From the NCBI GenBank assembly GCA_004335835.1, contig RWJK01001886.1, forward strand, positions 62,001-126,000: a DNA stretch of 64,000 nt, given 5' to 3'. The DNA comes from Scenedesmus sp. ARA3. Its lineage: Eukaryota > Chlorophyta > Chlorophyceae > Sphaeropleales > Scenedesmaceae. The notes below the pieces were generated by a model. It was given only the letters and a program-made list of their open reading frames with translations, was not told the DNA's origin and ran no database searches. How positions within the stretch are numbered: the first letter of the stretch is position 1; each line of letters opens with the position of its first letter. The translations under genes and the position numbers were made by a program. This document shows positions 47,573 to 59,207 of the stretch, in pieces.

Positions 47573-49931
47573 ATGTTTCAGCGTGTCGGAAGGCTAGCAG
47601 GTGTTTGTCATGCTACTGTGAACAATCATTAGAGACGTTGGCGCATCAGCTGTTGCTTTGTGGTGTCTGTGTTTAGACAGCAGGCAGCGCATGTCAGCTG
47701 TCGCTGACTTGTGCTTGCTCAGGAGCCGCTGAAGCAGTCAGTCGGCACCAGCGTGTACCTGCTGTCAAGCTGTTGGCTGCTGCCACATAAGCATCTGCTG
47801 CTGTGCCGCGCTGCTTATTCAGGGTCTAGGCAGCTGCTGCCTGTGCAGAGGTGCAGACGTGTCCCTGTGCTGGCAGCATACCAGCAGGATCCTCAGCCCA
47901 ACAGCAGCAGCAGCAGTGGCAGAAGCTCAGGCAGCAGTGGCAGTGGCAGCAGCAGCAGCAGCAGCAGTGGCGGGTTGGGCCCCAGTAGCACTGCGCTCCT
48001 GGCACCTACGTGAGTTCTCATTTGCGCGTTCTTTTTTGCTACAACTGTGTCTCAGCAACTGCTGTTGTTATTCAGCTGTCATGAACTGATGTAGTGCTAT
48101 GGTGTCGGCCGCTGCATGGTGCCACCCTGCATGTGACGCCAGCAGTCGCCAGCATCGTGGTTTGTTACTTGGAGGTCTTCCACTGTGCTACATCGCACTG
48201 TGCTGACAGTGGTGTGGTGTGCTGAGCTTGCTGCTGCTGCACCTTTGGCTGCCCTTCACATCTTGCGCATGTGCTGCGTGAACTCTGTGTGTGCCTGATG
48301 TGCTGTGATGTGGTCTGCTTGCGCCAGCATGTTTGGGTCGATTGAGGCGCTGTTGGCGTGCCAGCTGTTAATTCATCCTATGCCTGACGTGCTGTGTTTT
48401 GCTGTGTTTTGCTCTGTTTTGCTGTGCTGGAATCATATTGCAGCATATTCGGGTCCCTTGAGGCGCTGCTGGCGCGCCAGTTCTCCAGCAGCAGGCCGGG
48501 CGAGCGCAACGACTGGCAGGAGCTGGAGGGCTGCTGGGTGCTGCGGCCGCCAGGTGAGAGCGCCTCAGCAGCAGTAGCAGCGACAACAGCAGCCAGCGAT
48601 AACAGTAGCAGCGACAGCAGGAGCGGGAGGGGTGCTGGGTGCTGCGGCTGCCAGGTTAGAGCGGCAGGTAGCTGCCTGCAGCTCCAGGAGGAGCAACAGC
48701 AGGCGCGGCAGCAGCAGCGCATCAGCAGGGGCCCTCAGCACAGCAGCAGTCCATTACCAAAACTGGGTGCAGGGCTATGGCTTGGTGTTGCAGTTGTCAG
48801 CAGCAGTCGCAGCAGGAGTTTGTGAAGCAGCAGTTGCGCTCCAGATTCAAGCAGCAGGCGCGCTTTGGGGTGAACTGGAAACAGCTGTCAAGCGACTGCA
48901 TGGCATGGTGCCTTGTGCAACCACACAAGGCATCGCCAGAAACAGGCTGTGCCTATCAGTGTGTGTGTACTACACTTGCGCTCACGCCCCAGCCCGTGCT
49001 GCCTGTCCTGCTGCCGTATCTATGCCTGCGGTGCAGCCGGGACTGCGCCCGAGGCTGTGGTGCACTTCCTGGGTGGCGCGTTTGTGGGTGCCGCGCCGCA
49101 GCTGTCGTACAGGCAGTTCCTCGAGGGGCTGGCGGCACGCGGCGTGCTGGTGAGGCTGACCATGATCAATTGAAATGTCAGTAAGAACACACAAGCGATC
49201 ACCGTGTGTGTGCTTGTGTGTGCGCCTCTCAAACAGCAAAGCATAGGACTGTAAGAGATTAGCTGGAGCAGGTTGTGTTTACGCCTGGTGGCGGCGAAGA
49301 TCTTATGCACGCATGCACAGAGCTCCTCAGGGAGTTTTTGTTTGGCTGCGGCCTTTTCTGGGTTGCCGTCAACAGCTTGGTGCTGACTGCCTTGGCACGC
49401 CAAGGGCCCGACTGTCAGGCAGTTCCTAGAGGGGCTGGCGGCACGTGGCGTGCTGGTGGGGCTGATGGCTATCTGCGCTATCTTTTGATGTCAGCATGAA
49501 CATCTGAAGCGTCACAGTGTTTGTGTTATGAACACCACAGCACTGAAAGAGGTCAGTAGGATCATGTTTGTAGACTACTGGTGGTGGTGTTGCACCCCGC
49601 ATCTACAGCACCCTTCGTGCATGGTGCGTGTGTGTGCAGGTGATCACCACGCCATTCGGCACCAGCTTTGACCAGCTGCGCACTGCGGACGAGGTGCAGT
49701 ACAAGTTTGACCGCTGCTGCAAGGCGCTGACGGTGAGGCTGGCAGCAGCAGCTGTGCGTTCAAATTTAGGGGTATGTTTCTGACTTACAGCACGCATCAA
49801 TGAGCTGTGCAAGTAGTGCAGTTTTATCGTGATTGAACGCTGTAGGTCAGTTTGTGCTGCACAAAGCAACAGTTCACAGCAGGCGGGTGCGTAAGTTGTC
49901 CGTGGTTGATGCACTTGCTCAGCACTCTTCC

Positions 49932-49967
<36 letters not shown>

Positions 49968-51859
49968 AGGCGGAGGTTGGCGAGCTGCCTGTGTATGGCG
50001 TGGGCCACAGCATGGGCAGTCTGCTGCACATGCTCATCAACGCAAGATATGCAGTCAAGGTACGTCATGCTTGTGCAATGCAGCGGCACCGATGCTGGCA
50101 CACAGTGCTGAACAGCAGCTGCAGCTGCAGCCGTCCATATGCTGGTCACCTCGCAGCTCACGCAATGCTTCATCACCTTGGTCTGCTGGCTTCTGTTGAG
50201 CCACAGGCTGCGCTGCATGGTAGGCTGGGGCCAATTTGCACAAAACACATTGATCGTGTGTGCTGATCAACCGCGTGCTGTTCGTGCATGCATGCAGCGC
50301 GAGGCCAACGTGCCGATGACATGCAGTGCTGGCCTTGAGCTAACCATAACTACTTGTGTGTGCGCGCGTGCGTGTGTATCTGTGTGCGCACTGCGCCAGG
50401 GCAACGTGCTGATGTCGTACAACAACAGGCAGCAGTGCTGGCATGGCGGGCTCACAAAACCTATGTGTGTGTGCGCATGTGTATCTGTGTGTGCATGCAG
50501 CGTGAGGGCAATGTGCTGATGTCTTACAACAACAGGCCCGCCACGGACGCCATCCCCTTCCTGTCGCCCATCCTGGCGCCCTCCGCCAGGGCGGTGGGCC
50601 CGCTGCTGGAGCAGCTGGCCACCTCGCCGCTGCGGTGCGTGTTTCAGGCTGTTTTTCGCTTACAGAAGCAGCTGCGGTAATGAAATGCATGAAATGCATG
50701 GGTGGTGGGCCCGCTGCTGCAGCAGCTGGCCACCTCGCCGCTGCAGTGCGTGTCCAACGAGCTTGCAATTTATGTTGACATCTACGTGGCGCGATCAGCA
50801 GCCTTGGCAGATGGAGCCTGTGCAGTTACAGCTGACTGCTCTGGTGTATGTATTCGTTGCCTGCTGCGATGTAGCTGCTGCAGGTCTTTGCTGCAGTCTG
50901 TGGTTTTGGCCAGATGTTTGAGTCTCTCTGTGTGCTGCATTACGTCACATGTTGCTGGCGCAGGTCTGGGCTGTAAATTGTGCCTTGGGCAGAACAGGTG
51001 TTGAGTGGTTTTTGTGCTGCCTGCTGCTGTGGTGCTGGCGCATGGCTGGGCTGCAGTTCGTAGCTTCAGGCAGATGTTGAAGCGCAGATGTTGGAAGCGC
51101 ATGCGTTAACCTGTGTGCTGCCTGCTGCTGTGGTGCTGGCGCAGGTCTGGGCTGGAGACTGTGAGCGACGCGCTGCGCGGCGTGTCTCCCAGCCTGGTGC
51201 GGCAGCTGATGCCCATCTTTGACCAGCTGACACCTATCTACATGGATGTGGCGCAGGTGGGGTGGGGGGCTGGCAGCTGCAGTTTGTCTACCTTCGGTTG
51301 TGTTGCTGCATCTTGGCTGTTGTGTGCGACGGCATGATGCATCACCAACATGACTGCATGACGCGTCACTCAGATGACTGCAGAGTTGCACTGACGCTGC
51401 AGGATGTGTTTCGTGCGGTGTGATGCCATGCAGGGCCGTCAGGAGTTCAGCCCAACACCGCAGGAGACAGCGCAGCTGCTACGCAACTACTACGGTGAGG
51501 GCTGCTGCTGGTGAACCTGTTCTGCGTTGTTCAACTACCGACAGGTGTCAGCAGCAGCAGCAGCAGCAGCAGAAGCAGCAGCAGCTTTGCCATTCTTGCT
51601 GCACTTGGCTCAGAGCAGACAGTGCCACTGCACTGCCCTGGGTGTGCATGCACCTGCTGGCGCTCTGTCTGTCCTGCCTCTGCACAGCGTGTTGATTCAC
51701 ATGGCAGCCGTTCGTCAGCACCACCTACACCTGCAGTGTTCTGGTAGAATTATTTGGTTTGAAGTCATCTGCTACTGCTGCTGCTGCTGCCGCCGCCAGG
51801 CGTGTTGCGCAACCTCATCCTCAAGTTCAAGGATGAAACGATAGACCTGCTGAGTGTTG

Positions 51860-51899
<40 letters not shown>

Positions 51900-52048
51900 G
51901 CCAGGCGTGTCGCGCAACCTCATCCTCAAGTTCAAGGATGAAACGATAGACCTGCTGAGTGTTGCGCTGCTGCTGCTGCTGCCGCCAGGCGTGTCGCGCA
52001 ACCTCATCCTCAAGTTCAAGGATGAAACGATAGACCTGCTGAGTGTTG

Positions 52049-52079
<31 letters not shown>

Positions 52080-53946
52080 GCCAGGCGTGTCACGCAACCT
52101 CATCCTCAAGTTCAAGGATGACAGCATCGACGACTCCATAGAGCTGGCGCAGCTGCTGCAGGGCAGCGCAGCCATCAGCAGCAGGCTGGACCTGTCGCTG
52201 CGCACACTGGACGGCGACCACATACGGCCCATGGCGCAGGTGCGGTGCGGCTGCGTCTGCGGTGTGGTTTGCCATGCGTGGTTTCTCAATGTGTTACTGT
52301 GCCTGCGTTCCCTGGATGGCTTGCCCAGGCCAACAAGAGGTTGTTGAGGGCGCTGCCACTTGTGATGTTTATGTGTGGTCTTTTCATGGCGTGCGGTGGG
52401 CTTGTGTACACCAGATGGCTGGCCGTGGCCAGAGCTTTCCAAGGGTGCTGCCATGGTTATTGGCAGCAGGCAGGGCTGGCTGTTGCCGGGTGCAGGCAAT
52501 GGGTTTTTGTTTGTTATTGAGCTGCGTGACAGGGTCCTGCTTGACAGGCTGTGGTTGGCTGCAGCCGGCTGGACCCGTCGCTGCCTCATCTGGAGGGGGA
52601 CCACATCCGGCCCATGGCGCAGGTTCTGGCGGCTGTGGCAGCGCGTGGGGGCCAGCATGCACCATGCTGCTGGTGGAAGGCCTGTGCTGATGTGGCTGAC
52701 TGCTGTGCACACTCCTGACCATCAACAGCATGCCTGCTTGCTTGTCTGCTGTATGTGCTGCAGGCGCTGGTAGACCTACCGCCCGAGGTGGCGCGCGTGG
52801 CTAACCAAGCAGCAGCAACAGGCGGGCAGGTGCTGGGTGAGTGGCCTGCGCTGCTTATTGGTTACCAGGGTGGCGGGTGTGATCCCATTGGTTGTCCATG
52901 CAGCGAGGATCTGATGAGCCAGTTGCCTGAAACTGATTGCCTGCATTGCTGTTCTCAAGTCATGTCAGTGATGTTTGAGGGCTGGCTGCCAAGCGCATCT
53001 TGCGTACCCCTGCGGCATGTGCGGGGCACGCGGCGTGCGCCAGCTGCTGATGGCACTGATGCTTGCTGCTGCGCTGCTGTGGATGGCAACGTTGCATTTT
53101 GCATGTAGGCTTCTGAGCAAACCTGAATACTGTTTATCTTGAAGGATCTGACTAGGATAGTTACACACGAAGATTTTTACGGAGCAGTTATGTTGTTGTG
53201 CAGGCCGCCTGGCTGACATGGCCAGCCAGATGGGTGTGGCGGGCGCATCAGGGCCACTGGCAGACCTCAGCAAGGGCGTCAGCAATATGGCCAGCATGCT
53301 CAACGCAGAGGTGGGGCTGCAGTGCTGTGGACATAGATTTAACATGATTTTGCATGTTACATGGAAGCTGCTCAACACAGGGGTGGGTGAATTGTTAGAG
53401 GGGTAGATATAGATAGAGGGGTCACATCCATGTTTGCATGCGGCTATGCCGCGACAGACACCTGGCCAATCAGGCAGCTGCAAGCAGCTCAGCTCAGGCT
53501 GTCACTCTGAGGTTCAAGGCTGAGGTTGGCGCTGCAGTGCTGTGCTGTGTGCTGTGTTGTTGGCCAGGTGGTTTTGCAGTGCCAGCCCTGGGGTGCCACA
53601 TTGTCACAGTGGTGTTACTATGTGTCACTTGCTTCATCGTTGGAGCCTTGCTGGGCTGCTAGGTGTGTTGTCTGCTGCAACAGTTACTTCACTGGCCAGC
53701 TGGGTGCGGTTGTTGTGTGCCTGTTGGGCTCTGCATGCCATGCAGTGCATGGCAGGTGGGGTACTTCTACTTGTACTTGCCAGGCACAGTGGACATCATC
53801 AGGTCGCAGTGCTGTTGCGGATCATTAGCCAGTCTTCGAGTGCGGTTGGTTGCGGCCCTCGTGCGCAGGGATGCCGGCGCTCAAGCTTGCTACAGCAGTG
53901 CATTTGACTGGTGGGCATGATCTGTTCTTCCACATTGCTGAGCTGC

Positions 53947-53986
<40 letters not shown>

Positions 53987-54167
53987 CTTTGCATGCGTGG
54001 CGCGTGCTCGTGTGCTCCGCCTGCAGCCCAACGGCCAGGCGTCCTCCTCCGCTCAAGAGCTGGCAGATGAGGTGGCAGCCTGGATGTGCGTAGGGGATGT
54101 GGTGGTGAAGGGCAGGCGTGCACTGCCAGCTTCAGCCATTGGCAAGCCAGCCGCGCAGGCACAGTGA
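47573..54167 (+). CDS. DUF1350 alpha/beta-hydrolase-like protein, probably plastid
   Basis: Thirteen exons: 47573-47600, 47823-48009, 48444-48553, 49037-49149, 49640-49732, 49970-50059, 50501-50634, 51145-51256, 51434-51494, 52085-52239, 52764-52836, 53204-53310, 54027-54167. All phases agree, giving 467 residues. The leader MFQRVGRLAGSRQLLPVQRC is basic and Ser/Gln-rich, like an organelle transit peptide. The core matches plant/cyanobacterial DUF1350: VVHFLGGAFVGAAPQLSYR, TTPFGTSFDQLRTADEVQYK, GVGHSMGSLLHMLINARYA and GNVLMSYNNRPATDAIPFLS. GHSMG (residues 189-193) is the nucleophile elbow, with Ser191 the expected catalytic residue. The substrate is unknown. The gene is extraordinary for the number of partial exon copies in its introns. 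Exon 10 exists as one full copy and three upstream partial copies; the full copy at 52085 was chosen because only it continues to a donor with conserved sequence (SIELAQLLQG). Confidence 0.88.
48326..48364 (+). repeat. Echo of the start of gene L exon 3
   Basis: CAGCATGTTTGGGTCGATTG onward matches the head of the true exon at 48441-48481 (FGSLEALLARQ) with several changes (GSIEALLACQ). It retains a CAG acceptor but runs into a stop soon after. Confidence 0.75.
48622..48665 (+). repeat. Echo of the end of gene L exon 3
   Basis: GTGCTGGGTGCTGCGGCTGC plus a GTTAGA donor mirrors the exon 3 end at 48520-48566 (GCTGCTGGGTGCTGCGGCCG then GTGAGA). The donor is weakened from GTGAG to GTTAG. Confidence 0.75.
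49413..49467 (+). repeat. Echo of the end of gene L exon 4
   Basis: The sequence encoding RQFLEGLAARGVL and its donor, present at 49109-49155, recurs here almost unchanged (CAGTTCCTAGAGGGGCTGGC) with a GTGGGG donor. It is about 300 bp downstream, within intron 4. Confidence 0.85.
50298..50440 (+). repeat. Two echoes of the start of gene L exon 7
   Basis: The true exon starts at 50501 with CGTGAGGGCAATGTGCTGAT. Partial copies occur at about 50298 (CGCGAGGCCAACGTGCCGAT) and about 50398-50432 (GGCAACGTGCTGATGTCGTA). All three are preceded by GT-rich sequence, and the first two by CAG or CCAG acceptors. Unit spacing is about 100 bp. Confidence 0.8.
50700..50755 (+). repeat. Echo of the end of gene L exon 7
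   Basis: GGTGGGCCCGCTGCTGCAGC then AGCTGGCCACCTCGCCGCTG mirrors 50593-50634 (VGPLLEQLATSPL). The donor position now reads CAGTGCGTG instead of CGGTGCGTG, so the copy has no GT at the original cut. Confidence 0.8.
50935..51144 (+). repeat. Echoes of the gene L exon 8 acceptor region
   Basis: The block GTGCTGGCGCAGGTCTGGGC at the true exon 8 start (51133-51152) appears earlier at about 50954-50972 (GCTGGCGCAGGTCTGGGCTG) and about 51031-51050 (GGTGCTGGCGCATGGCTGGG). The second has lost the AG of the acceptor. A GTGCTGCCTGCTGCTGTG leader precedes the last two copies. Confidence 0.8.
51790..52120 (+). repeat. Four-fold array of the gene L exon 10 head with CTG spacers
   Basis: Acceptor-plus-exon heads start at 51800, 51905, 51989 and 52085. 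Each reads GCGTGT(T/C)(G/A)CGCAACC and encodes RNLILKFKD. The first three continue as DETIDLLSV and then a CTG run ending in GCCGCCAG, the next acceptor. Spacings are 105, 84 and 96 bp, all multiples of three, because the CTG runs differ in length. The whole array is open in one frame. Confidence 0.92.
52558..52635 (+). repeat. Echo of the end of gene L exon 10
   Basis: CGGCTGGACCCGTCGCTGCC then GACCACATCCGGCCCATGGC mirrors the exon 10 end at 52184-52240 (GDHIRPMAQ), with a GTTCTG in place of the GTGCGG donor. Confidence 0.85.
53947..53990 (+). repeat. CTG tract in the last intron of gene L
   Basis: About eleven CTG units, 40-75 nt upstream of the exon 13 acceptor at 54026. Confidence 0.85.
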
Positions 54168-55043
54168 TGCGTGGAGTGCATGCGTTGACGTACCAAGATG
54201 CAGTTTTACATGCTTGCTTTCACATGATGTCAGAACAGCTCGGTGAGCTGTAGCTCGGTGAGCTGTAGCTCGGTGAGCTGCAGCTGCAGCTACAGTGTGG
54301 CGGGGAGTAATCTGGGCCTGTCTCACGTGCACCCACCAAGCGTTGAGTCTCATCATCCTAACCACGGTTACGATATGACAGGTTTGTCAACATGGACGGG
54401 GTGTGACATTGTTGGATACGGGCTCGCCAGAACGTTTACGAGCTTGTTTCTGCTCCGCTAGTTGCGCCGATGCTTTCTGTGCTCTGTAAATTTCTTGAAT
54501 ATCTCAGGGCCGCTCATACTAAACGTTGCAATGTGATTGGGCGAGCCGCGATGCTGCGGTCAGAAGCTCACCATGTTGCTCGCGCTCATTCAGTGACATG
54601 TGGCCCGTCAACAAGGGCGCGCTCACAATTTGGTTTCATGTGTAACCTTCAGTTTTGGAATTCTTAGATCAACGCAGAGCCATGGTTGAACGTCAGCTAC
54701 TGGCTTCAGCTGCTGCACCCACCACGCACAACAATGCAAGGCTGCAAACGCGATGAAGGGCAATTACAAGCTGCTGTAAGGCAGTTTCTGGATGTTTCAG
54801 CTCTTGTAATCGCCGCTTATCCAACGCATAAACCCTCGCCTACAAGGGACACGCATCCGCGTATAGCTGCTGCTCGCTGTTGCGAGGAGCCCAATTCGCA
54901 ATTTAGCAACAGATTAGCATATGCAAACGTAGCCGCCAACATCGAACAAGCACGCAGGCAGAATGCTAATGGCCTGAGCCACAACGTCGAGATACAGTCT
55001 CAACCAACCGAAATGGTCTTGTAGCAACTACAACAGATGATCA
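54168..55043 (+). other. Intergenic region between genes L and M
   Basis: A GCTCGGTGAGCTGTA unit repeats about three times at 54238-54283. TGTAA at 54485-54489, 318 nt after the gene L stop, is a plausible poly(A) signal. The right half is the promoter of gene M. No coding exon is seen. Confidence 0.45.
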
Positions 55044-55879
55044 ATGGTCTACACAGCATCAGGCACACGCGCTGCGTTGCCCGGCACACTTCAAATTGCC
55101 ATGGGGGGCCCTGGACCTCTCCTTAACGAAAGGCAACTTACGAGCGCTATAAAGAATGCCACAAACGCAGAGCGCCTGCTGCAGCTTGCCTGCAGTCACA
55201 GCGGGTAGGTGCTATTGTCAGCAGCGCCCTTAGGCCCTTAGCTGTACCTGCTGTGGACATGCAGGTGCTGTTCATGCCTCGCAACTTTTCGTTCATTGCG
55301 TAATGCTTAGGGTTTCGCAGTACAGCAGCAGCAGCTGTCCAGCCACCCAGTAGGGGTACCTCAGTAGGTTTCAACCTGTGCTGCTGTCCTTGTTGCCTGC
55401 TGCAGGTGCATCAATGCCATCCACGTGGCTGCCATGCTCACAAAGCTGGCAAACATCACCAAAACGCATCCAAGTCTATACCACCAGGGCGTCCTGGGCC
55501 AGCCACAACACAGCTCAGCAGCATTCAGCGGGCCTGATGGCAGCAGCAGCAGCATTCAGGCGCAGGTGGAAGCTGGAGACGCGCTCGTTGCGCAGCTGCA
55601 GGCGCTGCTAATAGCGCAGCGCTGCCACGGCCATTCCCCGCGCGGGCTGGCAAACATCATCTGGGCGCTCGGCAAGATGCACAACGCGCCAGATGCCGAG
55701 CTGATGCTGATGCTGCTGCGGCGCTTCTTTGGCACGCTGCCGTCAGCAGTACCGCAGGACATCGCCAACGTGCTGTGGGGGGTGGCGCAAGTCACGCGAG
55801 ATCACGGGCTGATCTGCCCACCTGGCTTGCATGAGAAAGTGGCCGCAGATGATGCAGCGGCAGGCATGGGGAGGGGCAG

Positions 55880-55910
<31 letters not shown>

Positions 55911-58354
55911 GGTGCTGTCTTGGATCCTGCTGCAGGAGCAGCAGCAGCAGCGGATGGGTGTGCGCGAGAAGCGTGTGGTGTCAGCAGCAGTACCCCCGGC
56001 AATGCAACAGCAGCAGAGCCTGGCGCCGCCAGCAAGCAGCAGCAGCAGCAGCAGGGTAGCGCCATGCTGCCGCTGCTGAGTGTGCAGCAGGTGCAGGATC
56101 TGCTGCAGAAGCTGTGCGCCATGCTGCTGCAGGCTGCGCCGCAGACCATCTCCAACATCACGTGCGCGCTGTGCGTGCTGCAGCACTGCCACAGCTGGTG
56201 CATGTGCAGCTGCCTGCCGCAGGTGCAGCAGCTGGTCACTGCATTCGTGCAGAACATCCATGAATCGCTGCCCAGCCACATTCACAAGGTTGTCACCTGC
56301 CTCACACAAATGGCAACAGCCTGTGCCAGCCATGCGGTAGATGCTTGGATCGTCTGGCAGCCGCCGCTGCTGCAGGTGATGCTGAGTCACCTAGCGATGC
56401 AGCGCCGCACCCTGAAGCAGTTCCACATCGTGTCAGTGCTGCGCGATGTGACACAGCTGGCTTGCTTGTTCCTGCCGCTAGAGGTGACTAGTGAGGTGGC
56501 GGCGACCTCGGCAGCAGCAGCGGCAGCAGCAGCGGCAGTGCAGGCAGGGGGCCGGCAGGGGGCCGCAGACGCCAATGCAGCAGCGGCGGCGGCAGCAGGC
56601 GGCAGCAGCAGCAGCAGCGAGGAGGCTCGGAAACGGGTGGTGCTTGCATTGGCAGCAGCAGCGGCAGCAGTAGATGAGGTACTAGATGTGAAAGCCCTAG
56701 AGGACATGGAAGATGATTCGGGCCTGCCCTCAAGCAGCGCACCGCTGGCAGCAGCAGCGGCGGCCGCAGCAGCAGCCAGGGCACGTGCGGCGGCAGCAGC
56801 ATCTGGAGCTGCTGACGCGACAGCGCCGCCATCTACGCCACCCCTGCCTGGCAGCGGTGCCCCCAGCAGCAGCAGCTCCAGCAGCAGCATGGAGGGAGTG
56901 CTGGAGGCTGGTAGCCCTGGTGCTGCATATGTGCATAGCCTGGTGGCAGGCATGTTTGCGCGGCTGACGGTTGCTGATGATGATGATGCACAGCCAGCAG
57001 CAGCAGCAGCAGCAGCAAGTGAGGCATCCAAGGGAGCAGCAGCAGGCACACCGGAGCGCTCGGCAGCGGCAGCAGTCGACAAGCCCCCAGCAGCAGCGGG
57101 GCCGGCGGCTGCACCTGGCAGCAGCAGCGGCAGCAGCCAGTCGGTGCTTGAGAAGCTGCTGCCTCAGCTGCAGCGGCTGGGACTGTTGCAGCAGTACAAT
57201 GCGCTGCGCAACTGCGCCAACAGCCAGGGGCTGATGGGGGGCAACCTGCTGGGGCGGCAGTACACACAAATCGCGAATGCAGGCGGCAGCAGGCCGGGCC
57301 AATATGGCGGGGAAGCAGGGTTCTTTGCGGGTGATATGGTGGCTGAGGCGCAGCTTGCGCGGCAGCAGGCGCTGTCCTGGCAGCAGCAGCAGCAGCAGTA
57401 CGGCGGCGGCGCGATGCAGCAGCAGCAGCAGCAGCAGCAGCAGCGCTGGTGGGACAACCGCCAGCAGCAGCAGCAGCAGCAGCAGGGACCGTACGGTGTG
57501 AGGGGTGATGGTGGGCTGTATGGAGGTCCCGGCAGGAGGCGGGTGGATGTCATGGGGCAAGTTATGGAGGCGGGGGTTTATGGAGGTTCAGGTTTGCCCA
57601 CAGCGTATGGCCAAGGGATGCCTCCCGGGCGCGTGTTCATACCAGGCCCGCACAACAGTAACAGCAACCAGCAGCAGCAGATGCATATGCAAGGGGGCCC
57701 GCAGCCGCCACCGCCGCCGCCACAGCAGCACTATCAGCAGCAGCGGCAGCAGCAGATGGGGCCACACGCAAGCGCAGGCGAGTTCATGGCAGCTGCGGAA
57801 GCTCCCTCTGGTGATGTCAGCATGATCAGCCCTTTCCAGCACACCGCATCCGCAGCAGCAGCAGCAGTGGCAGCAGCAGCAGCAGCGGCGCCGGCTGGCG
57901 GCGGCTCGCTGAGCAAGCCCCTCGGCGGAGTTTTAGGCGCACATGGCAGCAGCGCCAGCAGCAGCGTCTCTGCTGTGCCGTCGCACCTGATGCAGCTTTC
58001 CAGCAGGAGCAGCAACAGCAGCAGCTATGTGGGGCTGGGGCAGGCCGGCAGTGGGCTGAGTGGGTCAGTGAGCAGCCTGCAGCCTGGCCTGTCTGGCAGT
58101 GCTGAGGGCCGGAGCGGCTACGGGCTGATGTCATCACACAGCTCAGGTGGGTGGGGTGTGGGGTGGTGTAGTGCTGCTGCTGGTGCCTGGTGGTGTGTGT
58201 CGCTGCGCCCCTGTCTGTGTGTTATCTTCTCTGCTGTTTAAAATCTGAGCAATCATTGCCAGCGTTTGGCATGTATGTGTGTGCTGCTGGCGTGTCGCCT
58301 GCAGCCCTGCAACCTCCTCGCCAGCTCGCATAACGTTCTGTGTTCCGCCAACGC

Positions 58355-58443
<89 letters not shown>

Positions 58444-58752
58444 AGGCGATGCACGCATGCGGCTGCGGCTGCCGGCACATATGTCGGCTCCCAAGGCACA
58501 AGCCACGCTGGGCCATGGCTCATTCAGTGCCGGCATGGGCAGCAGCAGCAGCAGCAGCAGCAATGCTGGCGGCCCTGCTGCTGCTGCTGCCCTGCCTGGC
58601 CCCTCGGGCTCCGGCCCTGCTCAGTTTGGCGGCGTGGCTGGCGGCACTGCTGCCAGCAGCAACCGCCAGTGGCAGATGATGCAGCAGCAGCAGCAGCAGC
58701 AGCACATGCCTGGCGGGCTGCAGACCTCAATGGCTGGCTCTGCAGGCCTAAC

Positions 58753-58784
<32 letters not shown>

Positions 58785-59169
58785 GTATGTCGGGGCTGCC
58801 AAACAGGAGCAGCAGCACTCAGCTAGGCATGCAGGGCATGTCCATGCAGCAGGGTGGATTTGCTGGCAGGGCAGGCACGCCTGGGGGCCAGGCAGTAGCA
58901 TATGCGGAGGCAATGGGGGTGCTGAGTTCTGAGAACTCTTCATCGCAGGTGTCAGGGTTGAGTGCAGAGGTGTCAGTTCACAGTGTGGGCGAGCCACCTG
59001 GGTTGCTTGGAAGCACTACCTCTGCATCACAGCTTGCTGGCATGAGTCAGCAGCAGCAGCAGCAGCAGCAGCTCGTTGCACGGGTGCCTGATGCGCCGAT
59101 CATGTTTCTGACGGTCAACGGGCAGCAGGTGGCATACCACAGCTTCCCAGATGGGACACTGGCGCCTGT

Positions 59170-59207
<38 letters not shown>

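Noticed and set aside
51790..52120. Reading the four-fold array as one continuous exon with Leu-rich linkers
   Set aside because: It cannot be excluded, but each unit starts at a CAG acceptor, and a poly-Leu insert in a soluble hydrolase is unlikely; the single copy at 52085 matches the family.
58143..58563. polyQ and polyAla ORFs opposite the 29-unit CTG tract
   Set aside because: They arise only from the repeat in the other strand; the tract lies in an intron of gene M.
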